This document shows, piece by piece, positions 25,360 through 34,894 of a stretch of DNA of 64,000 bases. The notes beneath the pieces are model-generated. The model was given only the letters and a program-made list of their open reading frames with translations, was not told where the DNA came from and did not search any database. Made by a program: the position numbers and the translations under genes. This DNA is from Bovifimicola ammoniilytica (GTDB lineage Bacteria > Bacillota > Clostridia > Lachnospirales > Lachnospiraceae). Within the stretch, counting starts at the first letter, position 1. Each line of letters starts with the position of its first letter. The stretch spans positions 104,496 through 168,495 of the forward strand of contig NZ_JAOQJN010000008.1 in NCBI RefSeq assembly GCF_025567085.1, in the 5' to 3' direction.

Positions 25360-26046
25360 TTACAAAAACTTCATTATAATATTACTATTATAGATAAAAC
25401 TCAAAATACTGTTAGAACTTATTGCATTCATTATCATTTCACCTGTATGTGTTCCGCTCATAAATGTTACAAACAGGCATAGAACCCATATTACAAATAT
25501 TCCCTCTACAAGCCCAACTGCACTTCCTAGTAAATTATTCATTTCGTGAATTATCGGCAATCTGCTTATTACATTTAAGAGTGAAATTATAATCCTTAAA
25601 ATCATTTTCGTTATCATGAACAGAACAAACATCGCCAATGCACTTACAGTAATATCTGTAAGCGAAGTCGCTATATAATCATTAATTGTGTCCACATTCA
25701 TTGTTAATTTTTCATCTGTCATATTATCCTCTAACAATTTATCTTGTATTGCTTTAGGAAGGTTTAACTGCTCGATTGTCTCCTTTTGTTTTTCCCTGGT
25801 AGAGAAATCCAGCTCAGATGTTACATATTTATCTGTATATTCAGTCATCTGTTCCTTTATCTTATCATATACAGGAGTATTATTTTTAATAAACATCTCA
25901 CATGGTTCTAATAATATTATTGATATTAAAAATGCTACAACAGTTGCTACCAGGGAAATTAAAAGTCTTATCATTCCTCTTTTATATCCATATAAAACCA
26001 TTCCCGCAAGAAAAGCCAACACGCCTATTAATAATAAAGTTTCCAT
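25360..26046 (-). CDS. CvpA family membrane protein
   Basis: A 228-residue membrane protein with four hydrophobic segments (about 3-20, 25-47, 130-160, 180-202). The family pattern is seen in YGYKRGMIRLLISLVATVVAF near the start and GSAVGLVEGIFVIWVLCLFV near the end. A charged outer loop of about 80 residues separates the two halves. CvpA proteins are linked to envelope stress tolerance and colicin V export in enterobacteria; in Firmicutes the role is unclear. It is the last of three co-oriented genes with DUF5711 and the MPN/LysM protein, suggesting a shared envelope function. Confidence 0.82.
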   Translation of the reverse strand: METLLLIGVLAFLAGMVLYGYKRGMIRLLISLVATVVAFLISIILLEPCEMFIKNNTPVYDKIKEQMTEYTDKYVTSELDFSTREKQKETIEQLNLPKAIQDKLLEDNMTDEKLTMNVDTINDYIATSLTDITVSALAMFVLFMITKMILRIIISLLNVISRLPIIHEMNNLLGSAVGLVEGIFVIWVLCLFVTFMSGTHTGEMIMNAISSNSILSFIYNSNIIMKFL

Positions 26047-26142
26047 AGGTCTACCTCATTTCTGTACTTTAAATATTATGATTAAATTTACAGGCTGTAA
26101 AAGTCTGATATGCCTGACAATACATTTAATTATCTTTTATCA

Positions 26143-27294
26143 TTATTTTAATTCTATTTCTTCAACATCTGTTCCTGTAATTAATGAATATTTATCATCT
26201 TTTAAAGGAACAAGTTTTATAATATTTTTATCAAATGTATAATTGAATCTTTCAACACCTGAGAATGAATACATTCTACAATTTGAACTATCATTCATTA
26301 CAACATTCTTACCAACAAAACATATGTCACTGAATTTAAAATCAAGTGATTTTGTAAACACTTTTTTACCTGAAGTATCATATACTTTTAATACTTCTGA
26401 ATAATCTGCCGAATTACTCTTAAATACAATTCCTATATATTTGCTGCTATGGAATACCATATCAATTTTATCCTCAAATTTTTCTTCATATGCAATCTTA
26501 GGTTTTTGTTCAATAGAATAAATAGTAAACATATTATCGCCAAATGCTACTGCCGTTGTATTATTTATAAATTCCACATCCGGCACAAGCGTTGATTTAT
26601 ATTGGTTAAAACCACCTACAATTCTGTCCACCTCATTCTGTCCGACCGATGAATAGTTATAGAACACAACCTTCGATTGTGTTGAACCATTTGATACTGA
26701 TAAATATGATGCCACAAGTCTTGTACCATCATTTGAAATTGAAATATCTATCGGATATCCGTCTCCTGCAAGAACTGTACGTCCACTTGCAATGCTTGTA
26801 CCATCTTTATCATAAATCTCTATATAGCAGGCGTCACCATCATCTAAAGTCGCAGCAACAACCCCCTGCTTAGACACTTCCACACTCTTTATCGGATATG
26901 AAGTCTGTATCTTCCTCTGGTTGCCTGATTTGTCAATAAGTGTAACTTCACATGAATCTTTCTGTGCAATCGCTATATAACCACTACACATATCCATTAC
27001 AGGATTTTCAATATTAAAAGAGCTATTCCAAACCTCTTTACCACCACTATAATATGACATTCCATAAGAATTATATCTTATTATTCCGTCTGAAAATGCC
27101 TTGCAATTCTCCGATACAACCGCCACATCTAAATGTGAAAGACTGACTTTATTAAGAGTCTTATATGAACTATATACCTTATTATTTAATCTTTTCGCAT
27201 ATACAAATATTGCTACAAATATCAATACAACTAATACTGATACCAAAATAAATATTCTTTTTTTCTTTCCGTCTATATTGATTTTATCATTCAT
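26143..27294 (-). CDS. DUF5711-like membrane-anchored beta-propeller protein
   Basis: A 383-residue protein with a basic N terminus, one transmembrane helix (about 15-35) and an outer domain of repeated four-strand blades (for example GMSYYSGGKEVWNSSF, CEVTLIDKSGNQRKIQT, CYIEIYDKDGTSIASG, LKVYDTSGKKVFTKS), typical of PQQ/WD-like propellers and of DUF5711. The ATG at 27294 follows GGAG by 7 bases; the ATG at 27306 overlaps that site. It lies between the MPN/LysM gene and cvpA. The function is unknown; a scaffolding role at the envelope is inference. Confidence 0.72.
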   Translation of the reverse strand: MNDKINIDGKKKRIFILVSVLVVLIFVAIFVYAKRLNNKVYSSYKTLNKVSLSHLDVAVVSENCKAFSDGIIRYNSYGMSYYSGGKEVWNSSFNIENPVMDMCSGYIAIAQKDSCEVTLIDKSGNQRKIQTSYPIKSVEVSKQGVVAATLDDGDACYIEIYDKDGTSIASGRTVLAGDGYPIDISISNDGTRLVASYLSVSNGSTQSKVVFYNYSSVGQNEVDRIVGGFNQYKSTLVPDVEFINNTTAVAFGDNMFTIYSIEQKPKIAYEEKFEDKIDMVFHSSKYIGIVFKSNSADYSEVLKVYDTSGKKVFTKSLDFKFSDICFVGKNVVMNDSSNCRMYSFSGVERFNYTFDKNIIKLVPLKDDKYSLITGTDVEEIELK

Positions 27295-27345
27295 TGTTAT
27301 CTCCATTCTTTAGCTCATAACAACAGTATACCATTGTGTGTGTCA

Positions 27346-28686
27346 TTATGGAAGTAAAATTGTGTCTCCCTCCTTAATATAATTTTCATTTGTAATACTG
27401 TTTGCCTGTTTAATACTGTTTATCATATCAATATTCCCATATATTTTTAAACTAATTGAATATAATGAATCTCCAGGCTTTACTATATAATATTGTGGCT
27501 CTTGTACAACCGGTGCAACTGTAGGTTCCGGTTCAGGTTGTGTCGTTGTTACCTGCGCAGTTTCGCCAGGCTGATTAGAATTGTCAGCGATATCCGAAGG
27601 ATTTCCAGTATTTTTTTCATCCGATTGATTTTCCGTACTGTTAATATCACTTGTCTGTTCCTGTACACTTTGTGAATCTCTGTCCTGCGTCTGCATCTCT
27701 GACGAATTATTTATATCTGAATTTGCCGTAGTTTCAACATTACCTGCCACATCAATTATCTTCACTGTATCATCACCATCTGTCTGAATCTCCTTTGAGG
27801 AATTCATACCTACTATCATACTTTTTAGGTCTTTTAGCTGACCTGATGCATTCATAACCGCAATTGTTCCAAGCAGAACTGCCACTAACATAAATGAAGA
27901 TGCCGAATATGCAAAAGCAGGTAATCTACGTTTTCTTTCAGAAATATCCTCTGGTTTAATTGTGTCATTCTTAAGTCCGATATATTCTGCAAGCCCATAA
28001 TTCCCTGAAACTGATTTTTCTCTCTTCTCTCCCTGATTGAAAAATATTTTATGAACTGTAGCATTAATACTTCTCTTTCTACTCTGTTCATAATCCTCAG
28101 GAACCTCATTTTCTTCTATATGGAGAGCCATATATGACTGCATATCTGCATTTTTCTCATAATATATATAATATCCCGGAACAGACTTCATTCCACCATC
28201 ATCATATAGATAGAACGACTCTTCACATTCAACTCTATCTATCAGAAAACACACTTTATCATTTCCAGCGAAATTATCCAAATGAATTTTTTGTATATTA
28301 GGCATATCATTTTCAAGCATACCGGGCATTGATGCGAACCAGCCAACGATATCCACATCATCAAAATAAGTCTTAATGTCCTCGTATAAGCCTGTCCACA
28401 CGTCTTCGTCATAGACAATTTCATTATCTAAAAGTGGCCTTGCACATACAGCTCCTGTAATAAACACATATGCATTCCCATTGTTTCGCTTTATATTTCC
28501 TAACAGAATTCCATATTTTAAATCCTTACTGCTGAAATGCTTTACATATGTCATAACAAAATCTTCTACATAGATTTTTTTATTATCATATTCACAATTA
28601 CCAATCTGCCTTACATTTTTAGGTAATTTAATATTGGCATCATTCTTATTTTCTTCATCTTCACCCTTATAAATTATTTCAATCAT
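27346..28686 (-). CDS. Inactive MPN-like domain - transmembrane - LysM protein
   Basis: A 446-residue protein with three parts. Residues about 30-185 look like an MPN/JAB1 domain (KYGILLGNIKRNNGNAYVFI, then IVGWFASMPGM), but where active enzymes have GW-x-H-x-H-P this one has GWFASMPG, with Ala118 and Met120 replacing both metal-binding His; the later Ser and Asp are also absent. A transmembrane helix follows (about 260-282), then a Thr/Ser/Gln/Asn-rich linker and a C-terminal LysM (about 398-446, YIVKPGDSLYSISLKIYG). LysM would bind peptidoglycan outside while the MPN-like part stays in the cytoplasm. The MPN reading is my inference; LysM and topology are clear. Confidence 0.72.
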   Translation of the reverse strand: MIEIIYKGEDEENKNDANIKLPKNVRQIGNCEYDNKKIYVEDFVMTYVKHFSSKDLKYGILLGNIKRNNGNAYVFITGAVCARPLLDNEIVYDEDVWTGLYEDIKTYFDDVDIVGWFASMPGMLENDMPNIQKIHLDNFAGNDKVCFLIDRVECEESFYLYDDGGMKSVPGYYIYYEKNADMQSYMALHIEENEVPEDYEQSRKRSINATVHKIFFNQGEKREKSVSGNYGLAEYIGLKNDTIKPEDISERKRRLPAFAYSASSFMLVAVLLGTIAVMNASGQLKDLKSMIVGMNSSKEIQTDGDDTVKIIDVAGNVETTANSDINNSSEMQTQDRDSQSVQEQTSDINSTENQSDEKNTGNPSDIADNSNQPGETAQVTTTQPEPEPTVAPVVQEPQYYIVKPGDSLYSISLKIYGNIDMINSIKQANSITNENYIKEGDTILLP

Positions 28687-28910
28687 AGTGATGTTCCCCT
28701 TTCATAAATATAATAGATTGTATCACAGTAATCCTGTAAAAAATGTCGATTTCTATTAATTATTCCAAAAACTTTTCTACAGTTTTCTATAATTTCCCGT
28801 ATATTTCAACACATTTCTATCTATTATAACTTTCTTCTATGATTTCTAATAATTTTCGCCTTTTGCCACCTTAATTTTTATAACCTGATAAATATATCTG
28901 TCTATTAAAT

Positions 28911-29996
28911 CTACTTGCTTATCAAATTAAATGCCTCTTCAATATTCTGTGCCTGGCCGTTTTGTATTAGTTCTATCATTTTCTGTGCAGACAATTTATT
29001 TGTATACTGTTTTGTAAAATATTTCTCATATTTATCTGTAATTAATGCTGAACTTTCATTATAGATATTTACTGCATTCTGATATTCTTCAACTTTCTTA
29101 CTTATCTCATCTTTCTTTGACTGAATAGCTAATGCATGATTAATATTTACCTTGTCAATTATCTCTGTTTTTTTATTTTCCTCAAAATCCTTCAACTTTT
29201 CATTCTTAATATTTGTTGCTTCAGTAATTTGCTCCTGAAGTCCTGTGGCTTCCTTATCGAATTCACCAAGGTTATAATAACTTTCATCTTTGTCTGTTTT
29301 TATGCCTTTTTTAATCTTCCTTATCTGTTTCTCATTATCGCTGATTTTATATCTCTCAGTACGGATATCTTCTAATGTACCATTATCTTTATCTTTAGTC
29401 AGAAGATAAATTGTCATATAAATGCCTATGAATACCACCATAACAACAACCCATAATAAAATCTTTAAGAACCACCATGGTTTAACTATAGCTACCACAA
29501 TTCCCGGAATCAGAATAAGACCTGCTACAAACACCAATAATTTTACCAGCCATTCTATTCCACCCTGTGTGCAATAAAGAGTATAGAACCATTTCGTGTC
29601 ACAATATGCAGGCAGTCCATTTTCTTTTAACTTCTTTCTCGCTGTACGATGTAAATCCCTGTTTTCCTCTACAAGTTCCTGAGTTTCACTTTCTATTCTA
29701 TCTTTCATTCCCTTGTCTTTAGCCTTTTCTCTTTCACTTCGCACTTCTTTAAGACGCTTATTTCCTGCATTAATTATCTTTTCCTCATCACTTATGGCTT
29801 TCTGCCGCTCTTCATTAACAGTTTTTTCAACATCTTTATTTAATGCTTCCATTTCCTGTTTTAATTCTTTTTCAAGCTTCTTTCCCTCATTTGCACATAC
29901 ATTTACCTGATTTGAGCATACATCTCTGTTCTCTAAATCACTAATCATATTCTGAAGTTCTTCTATTCCACCTTTTAAGAAATCTGTTTCTTCCAT
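28911..29996 (-). CDS. Coiled-coil membrane protein of unknown function
   Basis: A 361-residue protein with long charged helices at both ends (about 1-130 and 215-340, rich in Lys/Glu) around a central hydrophobic hairpin (about 148-172 and 174-197). A C-terminal stretch SAQKMIELIQNGQAQNIEEAFNLI resembles a short docking helix. Both coiled-coil arms should lie on the same, cytoplasmic side. I do not recognise a family. It is a single gene with GGAG upstream, between the MPN/LysM group and the PTS gene. Confidence 0.6.
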   Translation of the reverse strand: MEETDFLKGGIEELQNMISDLENRDVCSNQVNVCANEGKKLEKELKQEMEALNKDVEKTVNEERQKAISDEEKIINAGNKRLKEVRSEREKAKDKGMKDRIESETQELVEENRDLHRTARKKLKENGLPAYCDTKWFYTLYCTQGGIEWLVKLLVFVAGLILIPGIVVAIVKPWWFLKILLWVVVMVVFIGIYMTIYLLTKDKDNGTLEDIRTERYKISDNEKQIRKIKKGIKTDKDESYYNLGEFDKEATGLQEQITEATNIKNEKLKDFEENKKTEIIDKVNINHALAIQSKKDEISKKVEEYQNAVNIYNESSALITDKYEKYFTKQYTNKLSAQKMIELIQNGQAQNIEEAFNLISK

Positions 29997-30134
29997 ATAT
30001 TCTCCTTCTTTCTGAATTTATAAACTATATTTATATATGTGTTATTTATAATTGCCATCACAACTTGCTATTGGCAATTCGTTGACATCAAGCTGCTGGT
30101 AAATTACCTTTTGACTCTACTATCATTTTATTAT

Positions 30135-31196
30135 TTAATCTACCTTAAGTGCCATATCTCCATCCTTAATCCAGCCCGCTTTTCTAAAGCCCTGTGCTAT
30201 CATAAGTGTTATAACTCCCGGTAACAGAAAATGCATTACTAAAATCTCTATCATTGTAACTGGAACCGATGTGCCTGCTGCAACCATTGCATCATATGCA
30301 GCAAACTGTCCTACCAGGCCTGAGCTTCCCATTCCTGAACCTTCCGGTGTACTCACCATTTTCAATATCGCTGAAGATACCGGTCCTAATATGGCACTTG
30401 ATAATATTGCCGGAATCCATATAACCGGTCTCCTCACAATATTTGGTATCTGCAGCATACTTGTACCAATTCCCTGTGCGATAAGTCCACCTGTTTTGTT
30501 CTCTTTGAAGCTTGCTACTGCGAAACCTACCATCTGACAACAACAGCCTATAGTCGCTGCCCCTGCTGCAAGTCCGGTTATCCCCATTGAGATTCCAATT
30601 GCTGCTGAACTTATAGGAAGTGTAAGAATCATTCCCATTGCAACCGCTACAATTATTCCACCCACAATAGGATGTCTGTCTACATTTACATTAACTAGTT
30701 TACCAAGCCATTTGATAAATGATGTAATATATGGTCCTAATAATATTCCCGCGAATGAGCCTGACAGAATCGAAGCAAATGGTGTCAAAAGAATATCTAT
30801 CTTAGTTTTTCCTGATACTAAATGTCCTATTTCAATAGCAATATATGCCGCAACAAATGCGCCTAATGGTTCTCCCGGTCTTCCAAGTGTAATCACAAAT
30901 TCTGAAGTTCCAAGGCTCTGATACAATGCCGGAAATGCTCCTATCATACCAGCAACTGCTGCCGACACTGTAACTAACGGTGATTCCTTAAATTTCGCTG
31001 CGACTCCGACGCCAATTCCTGCGCCAGTAATTGACTTTGCTACATTTGCAATGAAATTCAGATACACCGCAGGTGTTCCACTCATAAATTTTGCAATCTG
31101 CGATAGAATTGTTCCAAAAATCAATGTTGAGAACAAGCCTAATGCCATACCTCCTAGTCCGTCTATAAAAAGTCTGTTTAAATATTTTTTTACCAT
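30135..31196 (-). CDS. Stand-alone PTS IIC-like membrane protein
   Basis: A 353-residue membrane protein with about nine hydrophobic segments, Gly/Ala/Ile-rich, matching the PTS_EIIC_2 family (GRPGEPLGAFVAAYIAIEIG, DRHPIVGGIIVAVAMGMILTLPIS, in part, and GGLIAQGIGTSMLQIPNIV). No IIA, IIB, HPr or sugar gene is adjacent, so it may be a permease or sensor no longer tied to phosphotransfer. It starts 5 bases after the sirtuin stop and is co-transcribed with it, an arrangement that hints at metabolic coupling but is not proof. Confidence 0.78.
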   Translation of the reverse strand: MVKKYLNRLFIDGLGGMALGLFSTLIFGTILSQIAKFMSGTPAVYLNFIANVAKSITGAGIGVGVAAKFKESPLVTVSAAVAGMIGAFPALYQSLGTSEFVITLGRPGEPLGAFVAAYIAIEIGHLVSGKTKIDILLTPFASILSGSFAGILLGPYITSFIKWLGKLVNVNVDRHPIVGGIIVAVAMGMILTLPISSAAIGISMGITGLAAGAATIGCCCQMVGFAVASFKENKTGGLIAQGIGTSMLQIPNIVRRPVIWIPAILSSAILGPVSSAILKMVSTPEGSGMGSSGLVGQFAAYDAMVAAGTSVPVTMIEILVMHFLLPGVITLMIAQGFRKAGWIKDGDMALKVD

Positions 31197-31201
31197 GTGT
31201 T

Positions 31202-31918
31202 CTATACCTCTGATAATACCTTTCCAATACTGTCATTTATCACTAATGTTGCTTTGCTATCCATCGGTGTTGTAGATTTATTAATTAAAATCAAATTTTT
31301 GCCTCTGAAGTATTGTATAAGTCCTGCTGCCGGATAAACAGCAAGTGAAGTTCCGCCTATAATGAGTGTATCAGCATTAGCAATATGCATTATCGATTCA
31401 CTAAGTATATTTTCATCCAAACCCTCTTCATACAATACAACATCGGGTTTGATAATTCCTCCACATTCGCATTTTGGAACACCTTTACTGTTATACATAT
31501 AATCAAAATCGTAAAATTTATGACATTTCATACAATAATTTCTATGTACACTGCCATGTAATTCATATACATTTTTACTTCCTGCTGCCTGATGCAGACC
31601 ATCAATATTCTGTGTTATTACAGCCTTTAATTTACCCGACTCTTCTAATCTTGCAAGTGCCTTATGAGCATTGTTAGGCTCCACATCTTTAAAAAGCATT
31701 TTATCTTTATAAAACTTATAGAATTCTTCCGTATTTCTCATAAAAAATGTATGGCTCAGGATTGTCTCCGGTGGGTATTTATAACTCTGATTATATAGCC
31801 CATCTACACTTCGAAAGTCAGGAACTCCGCTTTCAGTTGACACTCCTGCACCACCAAAAAATACTATATAATTACTTTCTGCAACTATATTTTTTAATTC
31901 AGCGATTTTACTGTCCAT
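31202..31918 (-). CDS. cobB: NAD-dependent protein deacylase, sirtuin
   Basis: A 238-residue sirtuin. The NAD site is GAGVSTESGVPDFRS (about 22-36), the substrate/NAD loop is TQNIDGLHQAAG (about 100-110), the catalytic His is in ELHGSVH (about 122), and the zinc site is four Cys (NYCMKCH and KCECGG). GTSLAVYPAAGL completes the Rossmann fold. It removes acyl groups from lysines using NAD. ATG 31918 follows GAGGAG by 8 bases; the longer frame from 31966 is unlikely. It heads an operon with the PTS IIC-like gene. cobB is used here in the general sense of bacterial sirtuin. Confidence 0.93.
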   Translation of the reverse strand: MDSKIAELKNIVAESNYIVFFGGAGVSTESGVPDFRSVDGLYNQSYKYPPETILSHTFFMRNTEEFYKFYKDKMLFKDVEPNNAHKALARLEESGKLKAVITQNIDGLHQAAGSKNVYELHGSVHRNYCMKCHKFYDFDYMYNSKGVPKCECGGIIKPDVVLYEEGLDENILSESIMHIANADTLIIGGTSLAVYPAAGLIQYFRGKNLILINKSTTPMDSKATLVINDSIGKVLSEV

Positions 31919-31990
31919 ATAGTCATCTCCTCGTTTATCTTTTATTCCAACATCATTATATATCAAATAACTGAATAAACCAATAAAAAA

Positions 31991-32026
31991 ATCCCACGAA
32001 ATACCTAAATCGACATTTCGTGGAAT
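31991..32026 (-). terminator. Terminator of pgi
   Basis: ATCCCACGAAAT (31991-32002) pairs with ATTTCGTGGAAT (32015-32026, one mismatch). On the minus strand the stem runs into TTTTTTTATTGG. Confidence 0.85.
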
Positions 32027-32050
32027 CCTATATGCTTTTTTTAATTCAAA

Positions 32051-33397
32051 TTATAATCTCTTAAGTAATTCTTCTCTTTCTTTCTCATAACCTGGTTTAC
32101 CAAGTAATGCAAACATATTTCTCTTGTAGCTTTCAACACCTGGCTGGTCGAATGGATTAACTCCTGAAATATATCCGCTGACACCACAAGCAAATTCAAA
32201 GAAGTAGAATAACTGTCCTAAATAAAATTCATTCTGCTCTGGAACTGTTACCATAAGGTTTGGAACATTACCATCTGTATGTGCAAGAATTGTTCCATTC
32301 ATTGCACTCTTGTTAATGAAATCCACTGTCTTACCTGCAAGGTAATTTAAACCATCTAAGTCAACTGGTTCTTCTTCTATTTCAAATGAACATTTAGGAG
32401 TTTCAACATTAATAACTGTTTCAAACATTATTCTTGAACCATCCTGAATGAACTGTCCCATTGAATGTAAATCTGTTGTTAAATCAACTGATGCTGGGAA
32501 GATACCTTTCTGATCTTTTCCTTCGCTCTCGCCAAATAACTGTTTCCACCATTCTGATACATAGTGAACACTTGGCTCATAGTTAGCAAGAATTTCAACT
32601 GCTTTGCCTTTTCTATGAAGAATATTTCTGATTGCTGCATATTTAAGTGAATCATTTTCTGCAAATGGAGTATTTAATGCAAGCTCTCTTCCTGATGCTG
32701 CACCTTCCATAAGTTTATCGATATCTGCACCACTTACTGCGATTGGAAGAAGACCTACTGCTGTTAAAACTGAGAAACGTCCTCCTACATCATCAGGAAC
32801 AACGAATGTTTCGTATCCCTCTTCATTAGCAAGATTCTTTAATGATCCCTTAGCTTTATCTGTTGTTGCATATATTCTCTTAGCTGCACCCTCTTTACCA
32901 TATTTATCTTCAAGAATTTCCTTGAATACTCTGAATGCAATTGCTGGCTCAGTTGTTGTACCTGATTTAGAAATCATATTAATAGAGAAATCTTTTCCCT
33001 CTACGATATCCATTAAATGTTTAATATATGTGCTGCTGATGCTATTACCAACATAGTAAATCTCTGGTGTTTTTCTCTGTTCTTTGCTTAAATTATTGTA
33101 AAAACTATGTCCAAGGAATTCTATTGCAGCTCTCGCTCCAAGATAAGAACCACCGATACCGATAACTAATAACACATCCGAATCGTTCTGTATCTTCTTA
33201 GCTGCTTCCTTAATTCTTACAAACTCTTCTTTATCATAATCAACAGGCAAATCAATCCAGCCTAAGAAATCATTTCCTGCTCCTTTTTTTGTAACTAATG
33301 TATCTTTTGCATTCGCAACGATACTTTCCATATTGGCCACTTCATTTTCAGAAATAAATTTGGCTGCTTTTGAGTAATCAAATGTAACTTTTGCCAT
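32051..33397 (-). CDS. pgi: Glucose-6-phosphate isomerase
   Basis: A 448-residue enzyme that interconverts glucose 6-phosphate and fructose 6-phosphate in glycolysis. It has the SIS-fold motifs: VIGIGGSYLGARAAIEFLG (about 78-96), SKSGTTTEPAIAFR (about 143-156), DDVGGRFSVLTAVGLLP (about 202-218, PGI signature 1), and GVNPFDQPGVESYKRNMF near the end with the catalytic Lys (signature 2). The length is normal for the Firmicutes type. It is a single-gene unit with its own terminator and a strong GGAG site. Confidence 0.98.
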   Translation of the reverse strand: MAKVTFDYSKAAKFISENEVANMESIVANAKDTLVTKKGAGNDFLGWIDLPVDYDKEEFVRIKEAAKKIQNDSDVLLVIGIGGSYLGARAAIEFLGHSFYNNLSKEQRKTPEIYYVGNSISSTYIKHLMDIVEGKDFSINMISKSGTTTEPAIAFRVFKEILEDKYGKEGAAKRIYATTDKAKGSLKNLANEEGYETFVVPDDVGGRFSVLTAVGLLPIAVSGADIDKLMEGAASGRELALNTPFAENDSLKYAAIRNILHRKGKAVEILANYEPSVHYVSEWWKQLFGESEGKDQKGIFPASVDLTTDLHSMGQFIQDGSRIMFETVINVETPKCSFEIEEEPVDLDGLNYLAGKTVDFINKSAMNGTILAHTDGNVPNLMVTVPEQNEFYLGQLFYFFEFACGVSGYISGVNPFDQPGVESYKRNMFALLGKPGYEKEREELLKRL

Positions 33398-33490
33398 TTC
33401 TACACACTCCTTTGTCTCTTCTATTTAACTTTTACTTTTTAAAAATATTCGTTCTATATTATAGTACCAACGAGAAATTTTGGCAAGCAA

Positions 33491-34342
33491 TTACGCAAGA
33501 AATTCATCTAAAACTTCATTAATGACTAACTCTTTATCCTTTGCATATTCTTCATCACTCTTTTTTGATACATCGACTGTATTAATTAAAATTTTATTAT
33601 TATCCATATTTGTAACATCTGTAATTGTTTTATTATTTGATTTTTTTGCACCTGTAATTGCTTTATTATCTAGCTCTGCATCATCTGTAGTTATTTTATT
33701 ATCTGAATCTGTTATACATGTAACTGTATTTTTATTATCAACAGATGATTTAGATTTGCCTGTGTCATCCATAAATTCTTCAACATTAATTTTCTCTGCA
33801 AATTTGACATATTCCCTTGGATTACATATATAATTAAGAATTTCATTAAATATAATATTCTTTTTATAATCCAATGCAATTATTTCATCAAACAGCTTAA
33901 ATGCACCTAAAAATATCAATGATACAAAAGTATATACACTCACCTTATTAATATTTTCAATTATTATAATTTTACTGTTACCAATATCTGATAAAATAAT
34001 CAAATCCATAGTCGCACCAATAATCATACATATCGTAATCGCAATATTTCCATAATTATTAATTCTGTCAAGATTCATTCCAAAACATTTCCACTTATGT
34101 AGTTCATTCTTTAAATAATATTCAGGTATATTAATCTGTCTGTTATTTTTAATTTCATTATTAAATTCTTCAATTATCGGTTTTATTTTCTTACAACCAA
34201 TGAAATTCTGACTTTTAATTTTTTCAATAACCTCATCATAGCAAAGACTACATATTGTTTTGAATACGAATGCAATTATCAATCCAATAGTCATTACAAT
34301 TACTATCCCACCATTATCAACCATATTTTCTAAATACATCAC
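33491..34342 (-). CDS. Membrane protein with Asn/Asp-rich degenerate repeats
   Basis: A 283-residue protein of no family I recognise. It has an N-terminal hydrophobic segment (about 10-33), a charged loop, and two more segments (about 98-118 and 131-150). The last 85 residues are hydrophilic with repeated units of the type DNKxxT (VDNKNTVTC, SDNKITTDD, LDNKAITGA, NNKTITDVT). The start is GTG 34342 or the adjacent ATG 34339; GAGGAG lies 9-12 bases upstream. It is the only gene between pgi and the divergent TSCPD/murG pair. Confidence 0.55.
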   Translation of the reverse strand: MMYLENMVDNGGIVIVMTIGLIIAFVFKTICSLCYDEVIEKIKSQNFIGCKKIKPIIEEFNNEIKNNRQINIPEYYLKNELHKWKCFGMNLDRINNYGNIAITICMIIGATMDLIILSDIGNSKIIIIENINKVSVYTFVSLIFLGAFKLFDEIIALDYKKNIIFNEILNYICNPREYVKFAEKINVEEFMDDTGKSKSSVDNKNTVTCITDSDNKITTDDAELDNKAITGAKKSNNKTITDVTNMDNNKILINTVDVSKKSDEEYAKDKELVINEVLDEFLA

Positions 34343-34636
34343 TTCTATAACTCCTCGCTTTCAAATAATTATACTCATAGATATTTATAAAACTACATTT
34401 ATATGTTGACATTTCACCTGTTAGCATTTCAATACATTTATAATTATCTACCTTAAACTATATGTTTTGCCATCCAGATTTTTATTATCATATAATTTAC
34501 CACATATCTTTATCAAATTAAATAGGTTAGAGATAAAAATCGTTCATCTTATTTCGACATTTATTTTTGACTTATATTGTTTTTATAGTATAATATCTTT
34601 AAAATTCATATAAAATTATAAGAGGAGGTTCATTAT
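34343..34636. other. Divergent intergenic region
   Basis: It holds the promoter for the TSCPD-murG pair (34567-34594) and the upstream region of the repeat-rich membrane gene. I see nothing else. Confidence 0.5.
34567..34594 (+). promoter_or_regulatory. Promoter of the TSCPD-murG pair
   Basis: TTGACT (34567-34572), a 16-base spacer and TATAAT (34589-34594), 43 bases before the ATG; AGAGGAGG supplies the ribosome site. Confidence 0.75.
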
Positions 34637-34894
34637 ATGGTATATAGAACTAAAGGAACTTGTTCAAGAGAAATTCAAATAGAAACCGATGGAGATATAA
34701 TAAAAAGTGTACAATTCATAGGTGGTTGTAGTGGTAATACCCAGGGTATTTCAAGCCTTGTTAAAGGTATGAAGATTCAGGAAGTTATCGACAGAACTGA
34801 GGGAATTGACTGCGGTGGCAGAGGAACTTCCTGTCCGGACCAGCTTTCTAAAGCACTAAAACAAATTCTTGCAGATCAGAATGGAGGCAAATAA
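34637..34894 (+). CDS. TSCPD domain protein (TIGR03905 type)
   Basis: An 85-residue protein of the TSCPD family: GTCSREIQIETDGD, VQFIGGCSGNTQGI, CGGRGTSCPDQLSKAL. The fold is the C-terminal metal-binding-like domain of class II ribonucleotide reductase, here as a free-standing protein with Cys9, Cys31, Cys55 and Cys62. The function is unknown; a metal or nucleotide role is possible. It overlaps murG by one base (ATAATG), so the two are co-translated, which suggests at least shared dosage. Confidence 0.85.
   Translation: MVYRTKGTCSREIQIETDGDIIKSVQFIGGCSGNTQGISSLVKGMKIQEVIDRTEGIDCGGRGTSCPDQLSKALKQILADQNGGK

Noticed and set aside
25688..26242. Plus-strand open frame of 184 codons
   Set aside because: Antisense of cvpA and DUF5711; no ribosome site.
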